In this document: positions 47,621-59,063 of the stretch, piece after piece
Position numbering within the stretch: the first letter of the stretch is position 1
How the letters are laid out: every line of letters begins with the position of its first letter
NCBI RefSeq assembly: GCF_000003605.2
Contig: NW_003111473.1
Span: 147,735 to 211,734 of the forward strand
From: Saccoglossus kowalevskii
Taxonomy: Eukaryota; Hemichordata; Enteropneusta; Harrimaniidae
Length of the DNA stretch: 64,000 bases
Direction of reading: 5' to 3'
Made by a program: the position numbers and the translations under genes
The notes under the pieces: model-generated
Told to the model about the DNA's origin: nothing
Database searches by the model: none
Seen by the model: the letters and a program-made list of their open reading frames with translations, nothing else

Positions 47621-50549
47621 CAAAATTGTCTATCATCAAATGTGTACAGCACATTATTAAGCATGGAAATGCCCCCCAAAATATTTTTGCGTTTGTTGAA
47701 TCACACACGATGTTTGACGCCACTGCAACGCTGTTTGTCCTGTTTTTACGTTCAATTTCACGCATAACGCGTGATTCTCGCAGTAATCGGAAAATGGTCT
47801 ATTTGTACCAAACGATAATGGTACTGCTTGTACATTTTTTTAAAATTTATTTCAGTGAATGAATCACTAATTTCAAGCATTTTAAACAAATTTGATTGAA
47901 TCTACCGTATCTTTTGTTTTATTGGTAATTTTTCATCCAATGATTGGAAAATCCCTGTTACCAATTAGTTTTTAAAGCCAGTGAGAAACCTGATGTAACA
48001 GATAAAAACAATGATTATGCATACTTTTTGTGAAGCGTCCCATGCAATCAAGTTTGGGCTTGGGAGACGAAAATTTCTTTTATTTAACCCTTGTTGTGTG
48101 AAGACTGGATGGAGCTGTTGATACAATAAGAGGATAAATCAGCATACAAGTGTGGTTTACCAGTGCATTGTGGGAAGTGTCATTTGACTGACCCGCACAT
48201 TGTGTACATTATCAGAGGTGTTAATCCATTGTCAGTTTTGAAAGAACGCATTGTCACTACCGGTAAGTTGTAATTAGCACACTGATTTCAATAAACCTGT
48301 GATTGACAGTCACTTTGAAAACTTGTACGTTTGAAATGTCCAATCTTGCCAAAGTAGTACCCTTGCATCAAAATTGTACAACAAAATAAAGTTCTCAATG
48401 CATCCTGGATTATCAAAATGAACAATTTTGCAAGCACTCAGTGTGGTGTATGAACCAGGAATTTAAAAGACAAGACATCTACATATTGGCCATATTGAAT
48501 GAATGTTATACAAAATGTTCAATGCAGACCAAATACTTCACCATGGAGTGTAATTTACATACTGGAATATGGTTGCCATCTTTCCTTTTATACAACCAGA
48601 GCTGTAGTTTAAAGAGTTATGATTAATGTAGTTTATGAATGACCTGGCATGAGTGTTTATGTGCATTACATTACATGTGTTTATGTGCATTACATCCAGT
48701 AACCGCAAGCTGATTTCACAGTAATATAAATACCATATCATTGTGTTGCTTGTCTAGATTTCTATGCAGATGTGGCTTCTTAACCAGTAATATGCTATAC
48801 ATCATTGATTATTACCAGTATTATCTATAACATTCGCGTTTGAGAATTCTCTATGTATTTGGAAACGTGGCCTTTCTAAAGATTGATAATAAAAATAGCT
48901 TTAAGATATTACAGGTAGACATAAAAAGATGTCTTTCAGAACTGACCAACACTAAAATGTAAAAAACAAGTGTTGAATCACCATTTCCTAGTGATCACAG
49001 TAAATCTGTTGAATTAGAAATGTTAATCTACGACTTGTGATGTGGGTAGAAAAAGCACAGCATTAAATTGGAATATTTTGTGGCAGTTTTCTGACCTCAC
49101 TCAGATTTAATCCTTCAAAATTGATATGGACAAAAATAAGTCATCGCATGTCATCAATTAAAAATTTGCCAGATCCTAACACCCTCTAGTGGTGGGTTCC
49201 ACCACAAGTCACCACTTTTGTTTATGCGTTAATGTTGCCATATCCCAGAACAACCAATATAGTTTACCATAGACACATACTGCAAATTTTATTGCCCTTT
49301 TATTGATTTTTTACAATGCAAACTTTCACAAAAATTAAAACAACCTTATTTTAGAGAGATACTATTTCTGAACAAGATTTCGTCTTGCAAGAAGAATGGT
49401 GTCTTAATTCTTGTTCTGGTCAAATGCCCCAGTCATTCTTTCAAATACTGTTTTTTGCAGCCATGCAAACTTCAAAAAGTATACTTCTGTGAGAAATTCG
49501 GAACACGCATGCATATCCCTTGAGCAGGACGCTTAGACAATACTCACTCATATGCAGGACGTTTAATTTGGATAAAGTACAGATCATGCATGAACCATGG
49601 GATACATATTGATGAACCCCATCTGTGACTTAGTTAAAATAACTTTGATCCATCAATTTAAATGTGGTGCAATTAAAAGGTAACAGATTATTTGAATTTG
49701 TGATATCCTGAACATCAACATTATCTTTGTGTGCAACGACAGATGCTATACATGTAAGCCGTTGGTTACAGAGCCTAATGTAATCAAAGAAAAGTGATTG
49801 AAAGACTTATCTCCAAATAAAAACATCCACAAAAGTTTTAAAACTAGAGTCTTGTATTTTTTGTATACGTTAATATTTATTGAGTAGCAACCATTATGCC
49901 CAGGTTACCTACACAAGCCTCTGAAAAAAACATGGCAGAACAGAAAAACATCACACATTGGATTTTTATGACACATTTTATTTTTCTATATCTACAAAAC
50001 TGTGCCTACACAGTTCCAAGCAATTCCAATATAAAGTATCTTTTTTCCTATGCTTTTTGAAAATAATTATTGCTGTATTCTGTCACAGAAAACATGGGTA
50101 GAAATGGATTGGTTTTACTTTCAATACATGGTGACTACAAATAGAACCACCTCAAATGTGATCAGTGGTTAACGAATAGTCAATGCTGTGACATAATAAA
50201 ATAGTAATGTAAAAAACTTGTTGGATGCATAAACTACTGATATTACTTAGCATTATGCATTGGATCAGTAACAATCACAGCACCATTATGTCACATTTAA
50301 TTTGGTCCAATTGTTACCATCTCAGAAAGTGAGTGGGGTACATTCCCACAGTGCCTTCACTGGGAGCGGAACAAACAGCTTTCTCGTAACGCATTTCTGC
50401 ACATACTCAAAGGGGGGGGGGCATTTATTTTTGCCTTTTCATTGAACCTTTCACTAACATACTAAATAACAATGCTTTTTTACTCGTTAGCAGGTTTTCA
50501 TCCTATACTTCAGCAATTTCCGCGAGTTGCGCAGTCTGACACATTTACG
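47621..50549. other. Noncoding stretch
   Basis: Short open frames (for example 47,626-47,862) have no family motif. A G10 run lies near 50,411. No exon is supported. Confidence 0.45.
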
Positions 50550-51270
50550 TGTGCATTAAAAAGCCCAAATTGACACACTTATAGCATGCATTAAGAGCCC
50601 AGAATGCCACACTTGGAGCATGCATTCAAAAACCCAGAATGCCACACTTACAGCATGCATTCAAAAGCCCACAATGCCACACTTACAGCATGTATTCAAA
50701 AGCCCAGAATGCCACACTTTTAGCATGCATTCAAAAGCCCAGAATGCCACACTTTTAGCATGCATTCAAAAGCCCAGAATGCCACACTTTTTAGCATGCA
50801 TTCAAAAGCCCAGAATGCCATACTTTTTAGCATGCATTCAAAAGCCCAGAATGCCACACATTTAGCATGCATTCAAAAGCCCAGAATGCCACACATTTAG
50901 CATGCATTCAAAAGCCCAGAATGCCACACATTTAGCATGCATTCAAAAGCCCAGAATGCCACACATTTAGCATGCATTCAAAGGCCCAGAATGCCATACT
51001 TTTAGCATGCATTCAAAAGCCCAGAATGCCACACATTTAGCATGCATTCAAAAGCCCAGAATGCCACTTTTAGCATGCATTCAAAAGCCCAGAATGCCAC
51101 TTTTAGCATGCATTCAAAAGCCCAGAATGCCACTTTTAGCATGCATTCAAAAGCCCAGAATGCCACTTTTAGCATGCATTCAAAAGCCCAGAATGCCACT
51201 TTTAGCATGCATTCAAAAGCCCAGAATGCCACTTTTAGCATGCATTCAAAAGCCCAGAATGCCAAACATT
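50550..51270 (+). repeat. 33-36 bp minisatellite, about 21 copies
   Basis: Unit AGCATGCATTCAAAAGCCCA GAATGCCACACTTTT. The left part has 34-37 bp units; the right part (from about 51,037) has seven identical 33-bp units lacking ACA. Because 33 is a multiple of three, the right part is stop-free in several frames on both strands (11-residue repeats such as MHSKAQNATFS), which is not evidence of a gene. Confidence 0.96.
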
Positions 51271-53050
51271 AGGATAACATTTTATACATACTGTGAACAA
51301 CTTTTATGGCATTCGTTTTACAAAAAAATATTTAAATTTTTTGAATGCCATCACATGCATATTTTGATTTATTTTTTAAAATTTCTTTCCAAATAGAAAA
51401 AATTCCCATTGTAAATTAGCTATTGGTCTTGATTAAAAATTACAAAAAAAAAGTTTATTTTTTGAAAGATGACAACAGTTGTTTGCTCCATCAATGTCAA
51501 TTGTGGATCCATCCATCCTATGCTTGATAGAAACATTTGTATAGATGCAAGGGGGTCAGTAGATATATGAATTTAAATCAAAGTCAAACACTATAGGCTC
51601 AAGCAGTAAACTTTGAATCACTGTTTTTAGACTTCTATGAATGCTGATATGAATAGTTTTAGGTGATACAGACAAAATACAAATTCAATAAAGCCTTTGT
51701 TAAATCGTTCATTTTTCTAAACATGAAGCACATTTTATTACAAAATAATTATGCACAAGAAAACAAACTAGTCACTGGAAGTGATCATCAACCAGTTTAA
51801 CTTGAAGACTGACATGTTTTTCATTAAAATAAGCATTAAACTTCAAATTCTGAATATCAAAAAGAATACACAGACAGGCACACGGGAAAAATATATTACA
51901 TTTCAAGAAAAACAAAACTTCCCTTGTATCAAATCTTGATATACAAGCTGACATTCACTTGGTAAATATGGTCTAGGCTATCTACACAGAACCACAACTT
52001 GATGCTAATAAAATTTGATAAACATTTCACATTAGCTGGAATTAGTCTGATTTGAACGATGTAGGAGGCTCTGTAAGATACAAGATGTTTCTTTAGGTTC
52101 TTGTTGTCACAATGATCATGTGACCTAGTTCAAGTAATCTACAGCTGCTTAAAGAACATACACAATGCTATGACATTATGTAAAATGTGACGAAAATTAA
52201 TATTCCATATTATAATCTCATTTAGGACTATACAGAATCCTGTCTGTGTGTTAGGTAATATAATGCACTGAACTACCAAGCCACCTGTAGTCTGTATGGT
52301 ATACAATCAGCTCGCCATTACCATGGTTTTTCTGTTGTGCAAAATAAGTTTCCCCATAATATTTTATTGGGACTGTTGATAAGAAGTTGTGGAGACATCG
52401 AGTAACAACAGGCCAATCTGACTGACACATGTCATTCCATTTAATGCATACAGAGAAACATTAGATACCGGTAATAATGAAGTTGAAAGCGACAAGCCAA
52501 ACAAGTCTACGATAAAACACACTAATGCCCCAGTTTGAAAATAAGAAATACATGAAAAATGCAATGCAAGAACATATATACATAGCAAAGCCAATATCTA
52601 CCAAACTACACGAGAAAATAAATACAAGTTGCATATAAAAATCTGGCATGCATCTCTTCTTCTTCTAAAAGACACTTTGCATATACTTTTGTATTTTCAT
52701 AGCATTTTTTTTTTTTTTACAATTTGGAGCAAACACCACAGAACTGAATGCCCCTACATCCCTTCGTAAATTGCCAGATACACACAACATACATGGAATG
52801 CTAGTTTTAGAATGAAATAGTCTAAATAGTGAAACAAAGGCAGAAATACATATATTTTTGTCACTGTAATAAAATGAGCACACGTTCTACTGCACAATTA
52901 ACTGAATATTTCGCATACTGTCAAGTGATATGCAAATACAATTTGACAATGTGTAGTTAGCTGGTTTTTTTACTGTCTGGGTAACAATGTCATGTTTAAT
53001 AATTAGATTAATAAATTGTTTTAACTCTACAAAAAGAATTGCATGAATTA
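51271..53050. other. Noncoding; possible 3' UTR of the polybromo gene
   Basis: AT-rich. A minus-strand AATAAA lies at about 51,734-51,739, among others. Short minus-strand frames show no motif. Confidence 0.4.
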
Positions 53051-53059
53051 TTAGACTGG

Positions 53060-53335
53060 TGCTCAGAACCAAGGGCTACAACCCAGAGCCAAAGGGTTGT
53101 ACAAATATTGGTATCCAGATTGAAGGCGCTACACAAATATTGGTCCCCAGAACCAAGAGACTACACAAATACTGATACCCAAGCCAAGAGGCCATACAAA
53201 TATTAGTGCTTAGAGCCAAGTGATTACACAAATATCAGTGTCCAGAACCAAAGGGCTACACAAATATCAGTGTCCAGAGTCTGGGGTCTATGGAAATATT
53301 GGTAACCAGAGTCGAGGGGCTACACAAACATTGGT
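53060..53335 (+). repeat. Degenerate minisatellite of about 34 bp
   Basis: About eight diverged copies of CAGAACCAAGGGCTACACAA ATATTGGTGTC. Low identity indicates an old array. Confidence 0.85.
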
Positions 53336-54609
53336 TGAAAATAGTATAAACAATCAACATTGCAGTTCACTTTTAATGATTTTAGTTTTAAAATTTAATT
53401 TTTTATCAAATTTGTAATTATTTGAAAGATGATTTAAGTCAAGCACTAACGACTTTGCAATATTCCTAGAAATACTGAGATTAAACCAAAGGAATGGACA
53501 ATTTGATTTTCACAAAATAGTTAAGTGAACAGAATCCAGTAAAACAATCATTTAATCAATGGTTTGCATGCAACTTTGGGAAAAATGCATCACATACATA
53601 CTAACCAATGAATCACAGCTAAAAAATAAAGTGATTGACAGTATTTGTATTCCCAATCAATGTTCTTTTATACAAAACATATTTCAATCAAAATAACTCG
53701 CACTCAATACCATGCAAGTTCTTGGATAAAGAAAATTAACTGAAAAATGTAAATAATTAAACCTTTGCAATGGTTGGAGTTGAATTTGCTAGAACACTAT
53801 TTTAAATGGCAGAAAATGATCTTTACACATGATTTCAACAATTATATTTAGTAGATATGTAATTTCCACTAAGTACTCTCAATGCAAGGGATTATGAGTG
53901 ACTAGATGACTCCTAAACAACCCCCTGTTAATTCGTCCGACGTGAGTCAACCACTTATATGGTACAATGGTTGGAAACCATTCAATAGATTTATTAGTTT
54001 CACTAAAATTAGCGCACATATACTAAAGCCACACTACATCATAGTAAGATACTAGTTCCATACACTGACAGCAGCTGTATATGTTGACAGGTTGTATGCA
54101 TAGTTCAAAGTTTGCATCAGAGGTGGGTGTCAGCTGGCTGTTCACAGTAGTATCCAAAACTTCTGTTGAGTGCCACGTCTAACTTCTTAATATATTAATG
54201 CTCTATTTCAAAACATCTTATAAAATTTATAAAACTTCTAATAATGTCATGGAAAACAAATGGTGAAAAGTGGCACTCATTCAAATTTCTCAAGGATTGC
54301 ACCATGGCATTGTGGGATACAATTGCCTGCACTATGTCCACACAGGCATGTCCATAAAAGAGAAGGTTGTCAATAAATTGCCGGACTGGAATATTTACTC
54401 CAAGGTCCAGCTATGTTCCCCTGCTCCAGTGTACTGGTATGTACAGGTAACTCTTAGCCAGTTAAAGTTGTGGTCCATATAAAAACATGCCTGACCTCAC
54501 AAAGTAATAGTAAGTAATCACATCTTTCCTAAAATCAACCTTACAAACAAATACTCAACAACCAAATAAAGAATTGATGCGACTGTCCTTGTTGGCAGAT
54601 TGCGGCAGT

Positions 54610-57600
54610 CTATTGATTATGTGGTGCTGCTCTTTGCAATCCCAAACTAGCTAAAGCCTCAGTTCTGTCACGAATCCCAGTGAAGGGTTCCAGGTTCATC
54701 CTAGCAGCTTGTGCATTGCTATTCCCCTGAATGTAGTTCATAATGTCATTGTTTGGGCGTCTGGATGAGGATACTTTAATTAATGAGGGCATACTATTGC
54801 TTACTCTGGGACAGTTCTGCTTCTCAAGCAACTGTGTGAGATGAGGTGAGACTTCTGCTGGAGAAATGCGTGTCTGTGATGCACTGGCAGGATGATTGTA
54901 CAGCTGGGAGTTTGGAGAAGATTCAACCGAAGATTGACTTGATCTTATTTGTGAATGTCTATTTATTTGAGGTGGTGCTCTCAAATCAGAAGCAGTTCCC
55001 TGGTTGTAAACATTTCTTATATTGTCTTTGTTTCCAGGAAGGATAGGGGCTCCTTGCTGCATTGCTGAAGCAACTGCTTGGTAAGTGGTTGCAATCATCG
55101 GTGCAGAATGGGAACGTGGTTGTGAGATTTGTTCTGAAACTCCTCGTCCTGAAGTAGAGACTGTACTTTGATGAGATGACCCTGTTTTGGAAACAGGTGA
55201 CGATAATACTGATGTTAGGTCCCGAGAGGAATGCAAAGAAGATGTTGATACAGCACTGCTATTTACAGGTTTAGTAGAATTAATGCTGTTCCCATGACCG
55301 GAGGTAGAATAAACTTGCATTAATGAATCCATCTGAGAAGATGCATAAGCTGAATCAGAAGAGTTTGCAGTGGATGTAATCCCTTGACTGGAAGGCAAAT
55401 GTTCTGATGTACCATGTCTATCAGGAGAAATGCCTCTTCTAGGCCTCCCTCTATTCCTCTTGTCAATAACATTTGAAAAAGGTTCTAGAGTTTGTCCTCT
55501 TAACCTAGATACAAAGTAAGATGATTGCATATCCCTGGGATGCATAATGTGCCCAGGATATGATGGCTGGGCATTGCTCCTTGGAGGCAGTGAGCTGCTG
55601 GAACTATCAATTCTTCTTTGAGGAGAACCATCTTGAGAATTCAGTTTTCTGATTATGCCGTCATTTTCAACCCAAATATGTTGCTCATTTGGAGAAACTG
55701 TCCAAGACTTTCCTATAACAAGACCAGCCACACCTTCTTTTGAATCAATACCACCATAAGATAAGTCATTAAAAAAACCAGCAGCCTCTGGAGATATTTT
55801 TCTCTTCTTCATTGGGACTGTGAGATCTACTGGTCCTGTTCCTTCCTCAGATTCCATCAACTTTTTCTTCTCCCTTACTGGAGTGGTTGTATTATTTTCA
55901 ATTTTTGTCATCAATTTCTCCGGAATAAGCTCTGGAATGGAATCCCTTGAGGAACTCAAACTGTTTTTTGTAACTTTCACAATCTCAGGACTTGATCGAG
56001 TTAAGTGAGGAGCCTTTTCATCCTTTTCTACAGTACGTGCAGTGGAACTTGTGTATTGAGATTCATTGGAATTTGCAACACGATGACTCGACACAGAACC
56101 TCCTCTAACACTACTCTTGTTCATTGATGATGTTGGTGGTAGTGCTGGTAAATCTGCTTTACTTGATGCTTCCTCTGCCTTTAAAATTGTAGCAGCAACA
56201 TGTAAAGGAAAGTGTGAGAGTAGAGACAGCTTATGTGGATCAGTTATAGTGTGAAGTGGTTTATCTGGTGTTGCCATAACACTTCTTGTTGTACTGTCAG
56301 ACATAGGAGTTGCACTTCGACTGGAGCTGCCACAGGACGATCTTCTCTGTCTGTTCAGTTTTTTGTGTTCTACTTGCAAGTGCATTTTCATCCAAGCTCT
56401 CTTGTTGCATACAAAATCACAACGTCCAATAAGACATCGTAGCATAGAAATATTCTCTTCCATGTCTTCACTGTACATCTGTAGTCGCACACACCCTGGC
56501 AGTGGCAGTGATTCATCTTCCTCACATAATTCTCTAAACCGAGCTTCTACAGCAATTTGATCATTTGTAGAAATGGTGTGGGCAGATGCAATAAGCTCTC
56601 CACATGGAGGTGCCATGTAACTATCACTAGCCAAATTGCCAACAGATGCATGACCAACATCATGCTGTGGGTCTCTCTGAAGCGGTTCTAGCTGAGGCAT
56701 TTCAGCATCTTCAATAATCAAGTCCTTATGAGTAGAAGATGATTTAACTTCAAAACTGCTTCTACTATCTGGTTCCTGTACATCTGATGAAGAGTGTGTA
56801 AGACTTGCATCAGTGTTATTGGTAGTACTATCTTTCTCAGCCTTCTTTAAAGAAGAAGTAATACTTCTGGTCTGAGCTCTACCAATAGGTATGGAATCAG
56901 GACTTCCTTGTTTTTCACCGAAAGAATCATAAAGTTCATTAATATTTTCATCAAAATCCAAAGGCCTTGATAAATCTAAAACTTCTCCAGAGTCGGAATC
57001 GCCTGGCATAATATCAGTAGTCTCAGTCCCACTAGCTTCAGAGTCTGTTCGCTTTTCTGATAGCAATTGTCTAACCGTTTTAATTTTGTTGTTCTTCATC
57101 TTTTCAGCCAAGCGGAGAATCTTTGCATGGCGCCGTATACGATATGGTTCTTTGTAGGGGTCTTTTTCTTCTTCAGATAACGTTAACCACTTCCCTACTA
57201 TGTACCTTTTTAGAGATCCCTTGGGTTTGCCTTTAAATTTATGGCTAAGTCTCTTGGACATCCATTTATAGTATCTGTAGAAAGGGGAGCTTTTAGATGT
57301 TGCAGTGTTCAGTTTGAATGCTTCATGTGACATTGACAAAGAATCTGGACCAGGGTTAAAATCTGGGTCTAGATCCGGATCTAAGTCCAGGTCAAGATCA
57401 GGATCTGGACCATCTACAGCATCAGCGATAAACTTGGATGTTTTGAGTCTCTGTATGTTTGTTTTCTGACGTCTTACATATTTTCTACGTTTTTTAACCT
57501 GTCCTAATCCGTCTGGAATTGGCAGTCCTCTGGCAGTCAGTGCCTTTTCCAGGTATTGTTTCTGTGAGTCTAATCCTAGAGATTTCCATTTCTGACCAAC

Positions 57601-59063
57601 AAGTCTCATCACATCAGTGTGACTTCTTCCAGGGTTATCTTTTCTAATCTCCTGGTATACCTCTTTAGAGTAGATGTTGTAGCCGGTACTGTAAGCTCTT
57701 GCCACTTTCACCACCTTTGGCCTATGTGCAAGTGCAGCTTTAGCACTTGACATGCGAATGCCTGTTTTAAGTGAAGTTTTTCTAACCACCAACGGCCCAC
57801 CTTTTGCTCTAATATTATAATCTAATTGTTCCTGACGTGGTAAGGCATCCCATTTTTCATGGATCAGTTGATACACTTCCAAGCGACTCTTATCAGGATG
57901 CTGTTTGCTCACCTCTTTGTACCATTCCTTCATGAATACTGCATAGCCTAATGCTTTCTTCATTTTCTTTTTCTGTCGATCATTTCTAGTATCTCGAGCA
58001 GGGGCTTCAATCACTCCGTTTTCTTCAACTTCAACATCTTCATCCTCTTCATCATCATCCATACTAGCAATCGAAACAGCTGATCTTCCATACTTGCGTT
58101 GACGTTTTCTTATCATAGTTTCTCTTGCACGCCTGTGATATGCTTCTTGTTCAGTCTTATCCATTGTCTGCCACTTGGCATGGATGATTTTCATAAGCTC
58201 CTTTTTTACTTTATCAGGGTATTGTCTTTTCAATGTTTTATGCATGTCCCTTACAAGTATATTAAAACCCCTACGACAGTGTTTTCCCCTTTGATCACTT
58301 GCAGATTTCACTTTTGGCACCCGTATCTGAAGAATGGATGGCACTACAATATTAGTCCTTAGTTGATGGTGGTCTTTACTGTTTTTCTCGGATTCCTCTG
58401 CTGCTTTTTTGGAACTAGATTTGTTTAGAGTTTTTTGTATTTGTTCTCTGGCTTTAATGTGATAACTCTTTTGTTCTGCTGGATCCAGCTTTGTCCACTT
58501 CCCATGAATCATTCTTCTAACCTCACTCATGGTCTTGTTTGGAAACTTTTTTTTGAATTGAGCATACTTTTCTCTTAAAAAGAATGGATAACCATTTGTG
58601 AATTTTATTCTTCTTTCATGGCCATCATATTCCTGATGATTGGTTTCTGGTGATGTAGTTTCAGAATTGTTTTCATTCACATCAGGTTCAGCAACTTCCT
58701 CCACACTAGATTTTGGTTCCATTTCTTCAGTATGGGTTGAATCTACTTCAGGCGTATTAGCGTTAGTGTCAGTGTCTTCCTCTTCTTTCTCTTCCTCACC
58801 TTCAGTAGTAATTTCAGTCTTTTCATCACTACTTGAAGGAGGAACAGCATTCATGCATTCCTGTAGAGCTTCTTGGAGGAACGGTGAACCTTGACTCATC
58901 CACAGTTGAAGAGGCTTTTTGAAGAAATACCACTCATCAGCTGGGACTTGTTTATTGGACATTTTGGGTGCAGACTTGGAAGCAACTTTCCAGAACTCTC
59001 TGCCTTCTTCATATCTACATCGATAAAGAAAGATGTCTTCCTCAGGTATTTCAGTAGGACGAC
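54610..59063 (-). CDS. PBRM1: Polybromo terminal exon: BAH end, five HMG boxes, C2H2, AT-hook
   Basis: One open exon of 4,454 bp after acceptor TGATTTTGCAG; stop TAG at 54,612-54,610. It completes BAH (RPTEIPEEDIFLYRCRY ... DEWYFFKKPL). Then come a Glu/Asp-rich stretch (about 58,640-58,830) and HMG-box-like segments at about 58,445-58,605, 58,110-58,277, 57,795-57,960, 57,530-57,690 and 57,125-57,295. A Pro/Asp repeat (57,355-57,410) separates boxes 4 and 5. VLDLS lies at 56,968-56,982, a C-X4-C-X12-H-X4-H finger at 56,365-56,436, PVDLT at 55,819-55,833 and AT-hook NRGRPRRG at 55,432-55,455. The tail is Ser/Gln-rich and ends LGLQRAAPHNQ, with no match to the vertebrate C-terminus that I recognise. 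The first residues of the longer open frame (59,064-59,097) are intron. Confidence 0.93.

Noticed and set aside
47626-47862. 78-codon ORF downstream of the promoter-like patch
   Set aside because: No recognisable domain and no start context; kept only as a note to the regulatory finding.
51002-51396. Overlapping ORFs of 76-129 codons on both strands
   Set aside because: Product of 33-bp repeat units, which are stop-free by length.
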